From positions 24,325,445 to 24,389,444 of the forward strand of contig CP141132.1 of the NCBI GenBank assembly GCA_035236585.1: a stretch of 64,000 nt of DNA. Reading direction: 5' to 3'. The first letter of the stretch is position 1, and each line of letters begins with the position of its first letter. This document shows, piece by piece, positions 1 through 14,500 of the stretch. The position numbers and the translations under genes were made by a program. This stretch comes from Warburgia ugandensis. Its lineage: Eukaryota > Streptophyta > Magnoliopsida > Canellales > Canellaceae. Below the pieces are notes generated by a model. The model was not told where the DNA came from, made no database searches, and saw only the letters and a list, made by a program, of their open reading frames with translations.

Positions 1-36
1 AATTTGTAGTCCTCTAGTGCTAGTCTTGTGCTATAG

Positions 37-71
37 CCAAAGGAAGTGAGGATCAAGTCACAAGAATTGAG
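37..71 (+). CDS. UBA/PUB gene, first visible exon (35 nt)
   Basis: The acceptor ctatag is followed by 11 codons ([11 protein letters not shown]) plus AG, then the donor gtttat. An in-frame TAG at 34-36 forces the exon to start at 37 in this frame. The trailing AG joins the first G of the 17366 exon to make Arg, giving [12 protein letters not shown], which fits the family pattern just before the coiled coil. The exon is short and was recognised by that pattern and the phase match, so it is less certain than the rest. Confidence 0.7.
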
Positions 72-3000
72 GTTTATTTTTGGTGCCAATCTCTTGGAAA
101 TATATCAGGTTTTCCTTTTAGTATCTTCTGTGAGAAATTCTGTTACCCGTATTTATCTGCTGTCACTTTGCAAATTCTAGAAATTAGGATATTATTCAAG
201 TCAAAGCTTGTGGTCAACAGCCTTGTGATCTAGCCCATGGAAATATTCCTTTGCTTATCTTTAAGATTCTTTATAGCTTGCTGTCTGATGTTTTTATTAT
301 TCTATTGCTTTAATCATAGAAGAACCTGACACTTATCTACCTTGTGAAAACCCATATGGTGCGGATAGTCTGAATTCTGTCTTAATATCTGGAAATCAAA
401 ACAAATGCTGAAGCAAAGAACTACTTGGAATTAGCACTTATGTTGGAGGAATTCGGTTTAAGGAAAACTGAACTGTATTTCTGCTTGTGTACTCACTTGG
501 AGTAAATCCACCAGAATGCAAACAATTGGTTGACATTGAACTGAGAGCAAGACCCAGTTGAAATTTTGGATCAAATAGGTAAACCTAAATAAAATCTCAA
601 GCACCCAGATGCCAGATTGTTTGGAAATTGATATTGTTGTTTGTAACACGTGGAAGAGTGAATGTTAACAGCAAAAATCCAACTCTAACAGAAACAATTT
701 GAGAACCAATGAAATGAACATCTGTTATTCATTTAGATGGCTGGAATTGAGCTTAGCAGAAAACTGAATTATATTTCTGGATTTTTGGATGTAAAATGCA
801 AAATTAACAGGATAGTTTTGACAGGTGTTGCACCTGACAAACTTGGCAATTGGTCTTGAGGTTGTACCTTGAGATTGGTGAGGCTTTTCCCCTAAGCATC
901 ACACTTAGATAGGTCAAGAGAGTCACACCCTTGAGGGTATGAACGATGGCAATTCACAGGGAGAGAGAAAATTCCTTGGAATTCAATTCATTCAATAGCA
1001 TAATACCAAGATGCAAAAACCGTACTTGCGGGGATCCTTTAAATAGGGATTGGTTCCTCTGGAAGTCAAGGTCATTAGGTCTTCAATAGCAAGAGTTGCT
1101 AAATATATCACTTTCCTAACTCTAAACCTTAAAGACCAAGGTTAAAATACAAGGAAGCAATGAAATAAGAAAGAAAAGCCCAAAAACTGTAGAATCAGGG
1201 CCAAAGAGTCAGTCCTGTTGGTTGTGCTAAAATTCAAGTGGGCCCATTATGGTTGCTAACTGGACATGGGACCTATGTTTTGGGTTTTTCTTTTCTTTCT
1301 TCCTACGATATTTATAGGCTCAAAGGTAATTTTCTTCCCTTGAAATCGAAACTTAAATGAGTTTGGCTTGCAATCATTCTTCACTTCTCGACTGTGTAGC
1401 CTAGGCCTTCTTAGAGAATGTAGGTGACATCCATAGAAATAACATCACATCAGATGGAGTCTTCATACCTTCCAATCCTTAAAGCAACTAGCAATCTTGT
1501 TAACTTGCAAAATCTTTAGATCACTAATGCTTGTAACTTTTTATGGCTGAGGATTTTTTAATTTGGTAACTGTAACTTGTCCAATTCTTAGGAAACTGCA
1601 TTGGTGCTACTTCTTCCATCAACTAAAAGTCCATGGATCTTATCCTTGCATTACTGTAGCATGAAAGATCTTAGTTCTCAGCCATTACTCATCACCTTCA
1701 CTGCAAGGTACAGCAAGACCTCTTCTAACTACCATATTTGTCTCTTTTCACCTTCATATTCGGATCCAAATCTTGAGGGTCAACTTTAGGTAAATAGTTG
1801 CTTTCATTGTCGTCGACAGCAGTATCATTGCAACATAAATTGACGTGCTAGTTGGTACATCTGTGACCATAATGTCCTTTCTCGCAGCATTGGAAGCATT
1901 CAGCATCATTTGACCCCCTCACAGTACTACACATGTAGTGGCAATGGTGCAATGCACTCTCTCTCTTTTGTTGTCAATGGGCTGAGAGTTGCTTGGCTTG
2001 CTAGCAGCCGCAGAATTATAATGATTCCTCTTTGAACTATCTTAAGAAGTATTGATATTGCTAGAAAATTACCAAGCAGATGGATGCTTCAGATTCTAAT
2101 TAATTATTGAGTGCAATCTGGTAAGCTTCATCCAAGCCATGGATTTGGATAGTTGACATCTCTTAGTGTATGTCTGTGCAAAGCTTGGTTTTGAAGCGCG
2201 AAGTCTTCTGTTTATCATATCAGCCACATCACTTGTAGCTGTAAGTTCATTGAACTTCCATGTACTCACCAGCAGATTCAGTACCCTGTTGGAGTGTAAC
2301 CAACTAATTATAAATGCTTTCACATTGTCATAATATAGGGGAATGAACTTCTCTCCGAGTTTGAGCTTCATTTCTTCCCAAATAACTTTTTGGAGGTTGT
2401 CTTGCTTTGTGAAGTAGAAGTCTACAGTTCTTCAATAGACTCTTACAGGTCCAAATAATTTTATTTTAGCGAATCAAACATACCTTTCATCTCCATATCA
2501 TAAAGAAAGGGCAGCCCCCGTGTTTTTGTCCGCCCTTTTCCTGGGACCACAAGGGTCTATAGCATGCTGCCTTACCTTGCATTTTTTGGAAGAGGCTGTT
2601 TCCATGCTTTGAACCTGTAACCTCCAGGTCACACGACGACAACTTCACTGTTGCTCCAAGGCTCACCTTTCTCTCCATATCATACCAATCAAAATAATCT
2701 TTGATTGCAGTAAGCCAGTCCAAATATTATCCTTTTCTGGGAGATTGGGAGCTTTAGGTTTGACTTTCTTTGTAATATCACCAGAATTATGTCATCATTG
2801 AAATGATCAATCATCTCAAAACAAAATGATGGGAGTTTCCTGAAACGCATTGTGATTTCTAATTTCCTGGAGAAATTGTAGGATTACTATCTTGATTATG
2901 ATTTTCTACTCCTTTGAGTTTCAAATTTGCTCTAGGAACTGGATTCTGATGATTACTCCTATCGACACTGCTATCATCTGCCTATTTCCTACGTGCTTTT

Positions 3001-5494
3001 AGAGTAGTGACATTGGCAAGCAACCTCTCAAACTGTTCTACTAACTTGATTAATAACTCATTACGTTGGCTGTCACTAACTTGACCTCTTTAGGATCTAC
3101 CTATCCTATTCATGTGGCGCTAGGCTCTGATAAAGATTTGGGGCAGGATATTTTGAAAATCTGTCTTTATATTTCATATAGATCAAAATTTACTCATAAC
3201 TCAAAACTAATGCAGAAGTAAAGAATAACTTGGAATTAGCGATCTTATCTTAGAGAAAATTCGCTTTAAGGAAAACAGAACTCTATTCTTTTGTAATAAA
3301 CTTGGGTGCCCACCAGGAGATCCACTAGAATGAAAATGATTGGTTGAAATTGATTTCTGAGCCAGACCTAGTAGAGATTTTGGATCAAATGGGTAAAACA
3401 AACTGAAAATCTCAAGTAACCAGATGCTAGACTGATTAGAAATTGATACTTGTGTTTGTAACCACCTGGAAAATGAACATTAGTAAGGTGAGTTGGGCAC
3501 TTATCACCTCTGAGTAATTTTGCCCATCCCATTCTGAACCTTGTTACGTCTGATGAAGTGGGTGTAAAAGTGCAATGAGTGATTCAACATGTAGGCTGGT
3601 TCAGGAAAGTGGCCTACACAATTGAGTGATTCAATCAACTACTTTACACATAGACCTCTTCTCTGTTTACTTTATTCTCTGTTGTCCCTTATGCTTTCTT
3701 TGGTCGTGTCCATTGCTTTGTACATCAACCCTATTGAAGGCTTCTCACGTGTTTGCCATCCTGAGCACTCTCACCAGTGGTCCTGAAATATTGAAGATCA
3801 TCTTGCAAAGTTTTCAAAGTTCATTGTCCAACAATGTTTACAATCACAGATATAGAAACAACAGTCAAGTATTTTTTTGTATCCTTTTTTATTGTGCTCT
3901 TGAGGTATAAAAATAGACCTCAAAGCTTGCCTATGCACCAACAGGCTCTGGATAGTGAGATAATGGGTTGCCGACCTAGTCAATTCAGGTCTACATGACT
4001 CCTTTCTCTTGGTGCATGTCTTCCTCATCATATGGGGTATGTATGAGAGATTGTTGATGAACTTTGATGACCGTTTCTGCCCTTTCAATTGTTTCTCAGA
4101 ATTTTGGAAACTACTCTTTGTTTGCAAATTCCAGACCCCGCATAGGCAGGAGCTACGTGCAATGGGGCTGCCCTTTTACTCTTTGTTTGCAAATTCTTCT
4201 AACATAGGATTAATGCGACAAGTGGCTTAGGGAGACCTATACAAATGCCTGACCTCTTTTAACGACATTCCTCTCTCCTTGTACTAATCTCATTGTCAAT
4301 AATGAACTAAACCAGGTTTCTTCACCCATTGACTCCCCCACAAATTAAATAAAGAGGAAAGATGTTCTGCAGTCTTGGTCTCCCCACTGCATCTACACTT
4401 TTCAGGAAGATAGTTGCTTTAGGACCATAAACCAAGAAGTCGATCAACTGATGGCCCCCTGTGCCCTTTCATCCTTTAGTTATAATCGAGCAATCAGTGT
4501 CTTCCAATTTGCTGTCACACATTCTTAGTTCAAATTGAAGTATCTTTTTAAAGGAATCAAAAGTTACCCTCTCAGGTCATGGTAGGAGGGAGTCTAATAC
4601 TGCCATCCAATTATAAGCACTCCATTAAACATGTCCTGATAGTGATAAGAATTGGCGGCATCCAAGTTGGTGCATGTATTGTATCACCAAATACCACTCA
4701 TAAATTGTCATTCTTTTCTTCTTTTGTGGCTAGAACGCTTCTAATTCCAAGTTGTGCTCCTAGAGTGGAAGGTGAGACAAAAGATGCAGTAAACATTTCA
4801 AACCCGTCGTCCTCTTTCTCTTCCCAACATCTTCAACCGGCTGCATCTCCCTAACCTCAAAGGTGGCCTCCTTTCCTGCACTATCTTCCTTATTCTCCGT
4901 GTGGCCTATGGGCTTCTCATAAGGTCTACCCACCTCATTCCTCACTTTGGATTTTCGGATCTGTCCAGAATCCCATCCTTCAAAAATTCATCCATACCAA
5001 CCTAGTCTCAAAGTTCACTTTCTCACAAGAGGCTGCATCCTTGCCTATTCCCACCAAGTGGTGCTTGAGGTGGGTGATCCCTCCTTCCTTTATTTTTTTA
5101 TTGCTATTTGTGCAAATTGTCCACTCGGTTGGCAATTCAATGGCTTTAGCATCCCATGCTACAACAACCCTCTAACACAAAAATGGGGCTCACTTCCAAT
5201 CTTAGTTGTCAAGTCCATTCCCACTCTATTGGAATTGCCAAATTTTTTTATTTTTGGTGTGAAATCAGAACAAAATAATGCCTGAAATTTTTGGGTTCAA
5301 AATCCACTCTTTTCTGGCCTTCCCATATGTTCCTATAATGATTTACCTATTCTTGCGGAAATGGATTTTTTGGCTGAAATGTTGGAAAATCGTAAAATTG
5401 TTACAGAAAGCATGAAAAATAGAGAAAATAAACTTCTTCCATTTTCACTAAATACCATTCATAAGTGTAACACCCTGGGTTTTAATAACATTTT

Positions 5495-5554
<60 letters not shown>

Positions 5555-8500
5555 GTCGGGATCCCTTAGTCAAAAAGTTCTATTTACTGATATATTAAAA
5601 AAATTCATTTAAAAACCCTCGGTTGTTATACCACTTCCAAAAAATCACCAAAATGATTACAAAATTAATATAAGTATGTTGCAATAAGTTTAAACCAATA
5701 CCAATATTAAATCCAATGTCAAAAACCAAAGGTGTCGTTATTTTGAACAATAAATATTTAGAAAACATAATAATGTGACCCAAGGTCTATCCATCATAAT
5801 ATTCCACCATACTCAATAACATGTCCATAGTGTATAAGTGTCATAATCAAATTCAATTATGAGTGTTACAGTCCATAAGATAAATCTAAAATGGAGTCTA
5901 TCTAACTACTCACGTTGAACTATCTATCAGCAAGATAAAGATGATCCCCACTGCTATCACTGTCCTTTCACGCTCTTGCCTTTCCTACTGTCACCCTCAA
6001 TGTTTGAGGCATTGTAAAACAAAGCAATGCCTCAGCAAGTTATTGCTTGTGTAGGTACATAGGCATTTAATGAAATGCAATTATGGCATAAAAAGAATAA
6101 CTCAAATAATAAGAGCTAATAAGAGTGTAAAGTATAATAGTTATGGAATACAAATGCCATGAATCATATCGATACTAGGATCAAAGTATAATGCTCAATA
6201 AAACATGAGCCACATGAACGTAAAACATGATATGATGCAATCTCAATGAGCATACAATAAACAAGTAGGGTACTTATGGTACGTGGGTCCCACAAGCATC
6301 CCCTACACTCATACAACATGTTTTGAGTACTCACACCAATCCTCTGAGTGTCATCACACCCAGGCACCAAAATGATGTATCCAGTCTCATCATGTATACA
6401 CACATAATAAGTGTATGGATAGTCATGCTGCAGTGGTAATCGTACATTTTAGGTCTACCGACTGTCGCTCTTCGTTGGCACCGTAACGGGAGACTTGCCA
6501 TCTATCCCCATGGGTGGTCCTAGACTGATAGCATGGACTATCCATGTTACTAACCCCTATCAAATGCCAACTATGGGCAGGTGTCTATCATCTCATAAAA
6601 TCAAAGGGTAGGTGGCCTGCCCTAATTCCTCCTAGCATGACATCTACCAGGTAAAAGCACCCGTCATAAATCACAAAATATGGAAGTCACAAATCTCATA
6701 AAAATCAGGAGCACTCGTGGCTTAACATCCCAAGGCACCCCCCTCATCGCACGATTAGCCTCTCAAGAACTAGCCACCAAGCCTCCATCCTCAATTCTAT
6801 GGAAATTATTCAATCTCAGTGATGCAATAAAGAGTAGATATTTATAATCTAAATACAATGTCCGTAAGTATCAATACCATAAAACCCAATCGAATGAAAT
6901 CCATTCAAATATCATCAAGTCTTAAGTCAATCATAGCATAAAACTTATAAATCACAAGGCATAAAATAAGAAATCATGCCACAACAATCCAAATCAATCA
7001 AGATGCTATGATATGGTGAGATTTTAGAAAAACAATGTGAAACATTAAATGTTGTCACCTACCTCGATGAAGAAACAATCACCAAATCAGACTCGTACTC
7101 CTCTCAAACTGCACGCTCTGATACACTTGTCAGTACCACAGTACTTTTCCGTGTTATTCAATTTCATCTATATATGCCTTTATCAATTTTACTCTTTATT
7201 TATCTTATAATTATCTTATTTAGCTTTTGATCTAGATCAACGGTCTAGATCGCTTGAATTGTCTTTATTATTCAATATTTCTGACATCCAACACATCTAC
7301 TTGATCTGATCATCAATCAAGTTGAGATTTGTTATTTTAAGATCTCCTGATCACCAAAGGATCAATTTATTCCATCTCGATGGAATTGGAGATGATTCAA
7401 CTATTGGATCATTCTTAATCTCCTTGATTTGTGATTTGATTTGTGAATCCTAATCTTAATCATCACAACCAATTCAATTTCATGTTTATCAATTCATTCC
7501 AGTGTATTTTCATGATTTATATTTTGATTTGATGGTCCAATCATCCCTGGTCGACCAATTCTAACTCCTTAGATAAATTGATGGTTTAGATCAATTTCTA
7601 AGATGAATACACTTGATCCATTCATTAGATCCATCAATTCATCCCTTAAGTCATCCAATTGTTCAAGTTCTAAGGCCTGATCATTATCTGATTGGCCAGA
7701 TCTAAGTAATTGGGTACTATTTCGTAGATTTTATATGACTAGATGTGCTTAGATCAAGATTTAGAGATTAAAATCATGTACACGTTGTTGAGACGATTTC
7801 AACAGACTTTTTGGATTGAAGATCGGGCTTCTGTAGCCTCCATAATCTTAAAAAAAAAAAAAAAAAAACCATTTCAGATCACTAATCAACGATTTCGATT
7901 GAAATCCGGGCTAAGACGGTGATTTTCGACTGGTGTCACCAAAATGCAAGCGTTTGGGACGCACAATGTAGATGCGCCACGTGTGTCCCAGTCGCTAGGA
8001 TGTTCCCGCGTATGTCTTGGCTTCCAGGACGCCCGGCATCCCGCATAGTCGGTGATAGTGTCGCAACTCTCTTTTGCACACGTGCTGCGGGTGCTCGACG
8101 GGGCGCCTGCGCATGTTGTCTCCTTCTGTGCGTCACGTCTCGTGTCTCAGTAGCGGATCTCGTCGATCGGAATAAGACGTTCAAATTTGAACCGTCCAAT
8201 CATTCTAGTCCCAATCAGCGTCCAAGATGGCCTCCAAATTTTTTTGTTTTCACACTTTTGGGGTTTTTGGGGTCCCACAAAGTCATCGAACGGTTTAGAT
8301 CAATCATTTGAGCTGTCCTTGACTGTGTACCCAATCAGATCCATCGGATCTACTTTCATCGGCGATTTTCCAGTTGGTGAGAGCAGATCTGGCAGGGATT
8401 TGGGTTCTTGTAAAAAAAAGGAGGGGGAATGTGAGAGGAGGGAGGAATCTTACCTAGGTCTGTCGAAGAGGGTTTCCTGGGGCTTTTTCTCGTGGTGCAG

Positions 8501-11500
8501 CTCCATTTGTGCTAGTTGGAACCCTAATCGACAGTGACAACGGTAATTATATTGGAAAGGAGGGCAACCAAGGGAGAATGAAGGAGATCTGGGAGAGAGA
8601 GAGAGAGATCGCGATTTGGGTCGGGTGGGGTGGAAGAAGGAAAAAGGGTTTTTTTATGTTGGTGATCCGCTTTCCTCGCGGAGGAGTGATTGCCGCCTTT
8701 CTCTCCCGATGGCAGCGGAGTTGGAGGGGTTGTTGTTATCAAAACGACCCCCTCTATTTTAGGTCCTCTCTTTTTTTGTTTTGAAAGAAATTGAGGATAT
8801 TATAGCCTTCCCACCTTATAAAAATTTCGTCCTCGAAATTTCTATACATACATACCATTATACAAATAGCTCTGGGTGGGTCTGCCTCATCTCATTCTCC
8901 GTCTTCTATGTGGCTTCTTGCATTGAGTGGTGTTGCCAGAGGACCTTGACCAATGGAATGGTCATACTCCTCAATTCTTGGACCTTATTATCCAGGATAC
9001 ATATAGGTCTCTCTTCAAATGTCAAATTAGGCTGTAAATCTCCAAGGATTTGCTCAAGTACATGAGACGGGTTTGACACGTACTTCCTCAGCATAAACAC
9101 ATGGAAAACGTCATGTACACTTGTCAACTGCGGTGGTAAGGTTAGCTCGTATGCCACTAGTCGAATTCTGAGTAAGATCTCAAAAGGGCCAATGTTCCTG
9201 GGACTAAGTTTTCCCTTGTTTTCAAACCTCATTACTCCTTTCATAGGGGAAACCTTTAAGCGTCCCAAAGGGTGAAGCCTAAGAGGGGTGAGGGACTCAA
9301 AGAGGACAATATTGTATTCGTTGCGAACTTTGCCCACGGAACAACACATTTTTCCTCAGAAACTGGGGAAGAACAAAGCCGTGAGGGGCTATGGACGTGC
9401 GGACAATATTGTGACTGTTGGAACCCCGAGGTCTTACAAATGGTATCAGAGCCAGTTCCCCTCGTGGTGTGGTGGCTACCCGCACGCGGGGACGTGTGTT
9501 CCCTAAGGGGGGCAGATATGAAGCCTTGGGTTGATAAGGACGGGCCAAAGAAGGCTTACAAGCTTCTAGGCTAGGGTGAAGGATTGAGAGTTAGTCCCAC
9601 ATCTTCTGGGGAGAGGGAACTGGGCGGTTTATAAGAGTTTGGGCAACTAACGGTCACCGTGCATTTTCCCTCGGAATTTAGGGAAGAACAAAGCTGTGAG
9701 GGGTGTATGGGCTCTTCAAAACGGACAATATTGTGACTGTTGGAACCCCAGGGTATTACAATAAGTCCTTGAGTTTTCAATTTTTACGAGTCACTTTGGA
9801 GTGATTTCACCACTAATCAGTTGAGAGGGTCAAAAATAGCAAAAGAAAACTAGTTTTTGCATGATTTTGCGCTGTTTAAGGAACTAGGGTTTCTTCCACC
9901 ATTCCAAAGGTAGAAGATGATGACTTTAGTTTGATTTTTCCAAATTTTCTTTGGATAAATGAGCAGAGATCACATTAAAGCAAGCGACGACACCATTAGA
10001 GGTCTTTTCTTCTGGATTTTGTGAGAGGTATGTGGTTTTACATCTTATCTTGGGTTTCTTTGTATTTATCTCTGTTTTTTGGCTATTGTCTTTGCTTTTG
10101 TTGGTTATCTTTACTAGTGGAATGCACGTGTGTGTCAAGTGCAAGTGAGACATGCAGTTCCATTAACAAAAGTTTATTTTTGACTATTTATTTTAAAATT
10201 ATATTGTGAATACAACACTTAAAGCTGTTACCTCTGTCTTGCTCTGGTTAACTGGTGTTTTTCACTTATTTCTAGAGCATCAGAATGATTAGACGTGTAC
10301 TACACAGTGTGTGAAGTAAAGGCATAGTCATTCCTTTCTGTAATCAAGTTCACACAAAAAAACTCTTTAACCAGTTTTTCTTTTCCTTTTTCAGTCAAAA
10401 ATACATTTAATAATTATTGGAGTAAAAGTTTGTAATTAAATGAAATGACTTTCTACATGTACTTCTTCCTTAAACAAGAAGGGAAGCCTTGGCGTAATGG
10501 TAGAGTTGTCGTCGTGTGACGTAGAGGTCACGTGTTTGATTATGGAAACAGTCTCTTACAAAAATGCAAGGTAAGGCTGCATACTATAGACCTTTTATGG
10601 TCCGCCCCTTCCTTGGACCCCTCATATGAGGGAGCTTCATGTATTGGGCTGCCCTTTTTTCAACTTCTTTAAACAAGCGAGTCCATTTCTGCTTATGATC
10701 TTTCATTTGCTTCTCTTTATATATTTTTTGTGTTCAAGGTAGTATACTAATGGAAATATATTTGCTCGAGGCTAAAGCACATATAAAAATGAAAGGGCAT
10801 ATAAAAGATTGTAAGAATCTTTTGCTTGTAGTTGTTTTTTATTTTATTTTTTATTTTTGAAAGTTAATGACATGCTTGACTTGAGCTAATCACTTAACAT
10901 TGTGATCAATAAATTTTTTTTGGTAGAACCAAAAGTTACGAGGCAAGTCACTTGTGCACTCATAAATCTAATCCCCGCCAAAGAGAAATGTGGCGACCTA
11001 AACCTATGACCAAGCATCTTTCGGTTGAGATGCCTAGTTGTCTGTATCCAGTTGCATTAGACGTTGTTGGCAATCAATAAGCACATAAGTTGCTGGTTAG
11101 TTGTATTAGAAAAGGTTATGAATAGCCCCACCTTAGTAATATGAGATTCAGGTATGTGAGATTATCTATGTGAAGCTGCTGTAAATTTGTATTTATATTT
11201 TTCACTTCATCTAGCATTCATGGTGTGTCACACCAAAATGACATTCTAATGGCAATTAGTACTCACAATACCAAGTAGATGGAAGCATATTTTGTTTTCT
11301 TTTCATTGCTGTAAATGATCAAACTTAATTGCAACAATATCCATAAATATAAACTTTAGAAAGAAAAATGCTCTCTCAAGAAAGGAAGAAGTGCATTTTT
11401 GTTGGATTCCTATGTATCACGTATGCATGATCCAACAAGTCAAAGTAGCAGATAATGAGGAGCCCAACCAATATGCACTGATTTTATCTTGATTAGATAT

Positions 11501-14500
11501 TCCTAGATTCTTTATCCAATAAGCCCATTTAAGGTTTTGGTAGGAAAATGTGAACAATTGGTTTTTGGTGAACTATAACATGCTGATGAAAAGGTTTAGA
11601 TGTTTGATGGTGTGCATTTAACTATAGGATCCAAGCATAAAATTTTCATGTAGGCACAAAAAGTGTAGTTCTTTCTTTCGTAGTAGTTGACTCTTTAGAA
11701 AATTATATTCATAAAACATCCTATCAATTAGAAGGTTTCAAGAGAGATCTAAGTCTAATGGGTCAAAGATTTGCAATCCTAATTAGGAAGATCATTTGAA
11801 GGGACAATCATATCATAAATATGCATCTTCATCATTGGTCCTTTTGATGAGCCTGGTTTGAGTGGGACTAACACCTTGTGAGGAGGCCTGAAAGTTACCA
11901 TTATACTCTTTAATAATAGTTGCTAGGATATCATGTGGATAAGAATTTTGAGGGCGTGGAAAATCATAAGGGATGGCCACAGCGTGAACAGTGTGGATCA
12001 TCAACATAAGTCATAATTGCACTCTTAAATGGTCTGGATCATCATTGGAATTGCAATTTTAAATTGTTGGAATTTACAAGCTGAAGTGTCATCATTAAGA
12101 ACTTTTTTCGATTAGGTGTCATGGCTTCATTTAGTCTCAAAGTTTTTAAATCTTTTCTCACTACTTTTATACACATTCTTTTGGGCAAACTTCAACTTGG
12201 ATTGCCTCCCTCCTAACTGGTGCCATTTTTGGTCTCTGTTGGACATATCCAAACCATCTAAGTCTAATCTCCCTCATCTTGTTACCTATTGGTGCTACTC
12301 CTAAGTTTCCTCTCCTGTTTTCATTTCTAATTATATCCTTTCTTGTTTTGCCACTCATCCATCTAAACATTCGCATTCTGGCAACGCTAATCCTATGTAC
12401 ATGTTGTTTCTTAATTGTTCAATACTCTGGTTCATAGAGCATGGCTGACCTTATAGCCATCCTATAGAATTTTCCTTTCAATTTGAGCGGCACCACCGAT
12501 CACACAAAACTCTAGAAGCCCATCTCCATTTTTTCCAACCTGTTTGGATTCTCTAGGTAACCTTCCTCTCAATCCCTCCACTCTTATTAATTATAGATCA
12601 TGAGTATCAGAAGTGTTCTTTTAGGGGGTCTTCTTGGTTATCAATCTTTATTGGTGCTTCACTCTCGCTTCTCTTCTTGTTAAAATTGCATATCATATAC
12701 TGTGTCTTAGTTTGGCTATTTTTACATGTTTTAGATTCTGATGCCTCTCTCCATAACTCTGGCTTTGTTTTTATGCCCTCTTTTATCTTATCAATCAAAA
12801 CTATATCATATGCAAATTGCATGCACCATGGAATATCCTCTTGAAGATGTTTTGTTAACTCATACATATCCAACATGAAAAGGTTTGGGCTCAATGCCAA
12901 TTATTGGTATAATCCTATAATGATAGGAAAATTACTGATCTCTTCGCTAATGGTCCTAAAGTTTGTTACCACTCCCTCGTACATATCCTTAATTATGCCT
13001 ATATACTCTTGTGAAACCCCTTTCTCACTCAACACCTACCATAGTAACTCTTTGGGACCCTATAATAAGCTTTATTTAAGTCAACAAAGGCCGTGTGAAG
13101 GTCCTTCCTCATCTCCCTGTATTTCTTTATCAAATGTTTGAGTAGAAAAATAGCTTCCATAGTAGACCTCCCACGCATGAAACCATATTGGTTCTCCTAT
13201 ACACTCATCTCATGTTGTAGCCTTCTCTCAATCACTATTTCAAAAAGTTTCATGTTATGGCTCATAAGTTTGATCCTCCAATATTTGGTGCAACTTTGTA
13301 GGTCTCCTTTATTCTGATAAATTAGTACAATAGAGATCTTCCTCCATTGATTAGGCATTTTCTTCGATTTTACAATCTTGATAAATAACTTTGTCGACCA
13401 AATGACTCCAGTATCTCCCATATACTTGTAAACATCCATTGGTATACCATCTCTCATTTCTAGTATTTTAATCCTATGGCCGTATCTATAATGTCTAATG
13501 TTATCTGGTTTTACCGTACTTCAAATTCCTATATTCTTAGGGTAATTGTTATTTAGCTATTTTTTAAAGTAACTTTCTCACCTTTGTTTGATCTCGTTAG
13601 CTTCGACCAATATCCTTTGGTCGTCCCTTCTAATATGCTTAATGTGATTGAAGTCCTTACTCTTCTTTTCTCTTACTTTTACGAGTTTAACTACATCTTT
13701 CTCACCTTCTCTTTATCCTAATCTATTATAGAGATCATCATATGCCTTTAGTGTTACTACTCTCTTAGCAACCTTTTTAGCATTCTTATATTACTCTAAG
13801 TTTTCATTATTTTTAGTCCTCTGCCATGTTTTAAATACACCCATTTTTCTTTAATAACTTTTTTCACTCGTTCACTCTCGGACCAAGTTTCCTTTGTTGG
13901 TTGCCTTTTACCTTTATATACTCTTAGGACATCATTTGCCACTTTCTTAATGGACTTGGCCATATTAGTCCACATGGTGTTTACTTCTGTTTCATTGTTT
14001 CAGCTTCATTCTACCATCAAATATTTGTAAATGATGCTATCTTTCCTCCTTTTAAGTTCTACCACTTAGTTTTTGGACACCTATTAAGTTCATTTCCTTT
14101 CATATTTTAACATAGATATCCATAATCATTAACCTTTGTTGTGAGGTTTGACTCTCATCAGGTATCACCTTACAATCCTTACACATCGATCTTTTAGTAT
14201 TCCTTAGTAAAAAAATGTCTATTTGGCTTTTATACAGTCTACTTTTAAATGTTAGTAAGTGTTCTTCCCATTTCTTAAAGTATGTGTTTGCTATGCCTAG
14301 GTTATCTAAAGGGTAGCTTTGGTGTACGAAACTCCTACGTATGGCTAGGTTATATGTTAAAGCAAAATCAAGTATAACTTCCCCCATCTTATTTCTTTCT
14401 CCAATACCATACCCTCCATGTACCCTATCATATCCTTTTCTTTTCCTACACGACCATTAAAGTCTGCTCTTATAAGTATCCCTGTTGTGTTGGGAATTTC

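Larger units (their letters stand above)
350..3483 (-). mobile_element. Deleted Ty3/gypsy retrotransposon (LTR - gag - LTR stub)
   Basis: Stretches 380-660 and 3181-3480 are diverged direct copies of each other and read as LTR ends. Between them, on the - strand, lie a primer-binding-site-like TTATCAGAGCC just inside the upper LTR, gag sequence, and a CCHC zinc knuckle. Pol is missing, so the lower LTR (about 350-1790) nearly abuts the knuckle. The upper LTR stops near 3483 where the hAT relic begins. Many stops make it inactive. Exact ends are uncertain. Confidence 0.7.

Noticed and set aside
5499..5553. Regular short repeats as a CRISPR array
   Set aside because: This is an AAT microsatellite in plant nuclear DNA; no spaced repeats and no cas genes.
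7919..8537. 130- and 116-codon frames
   Set aside because: They lie in the GC-rich block of the 5466-8804 LTR and overlap frames on the other strand; no protein family recognised.
8524..8742. Pro-rich - strand frame
   Set aside because: Overlaps other chance frames in the LTR and has no support.
10481..10560. Functional tRNA gene
   Set aside because: Boxes A and B are present, but the sequence does not fold as a tRNA and is flanked by target duplications, so it is a tRNA-derived SINE.
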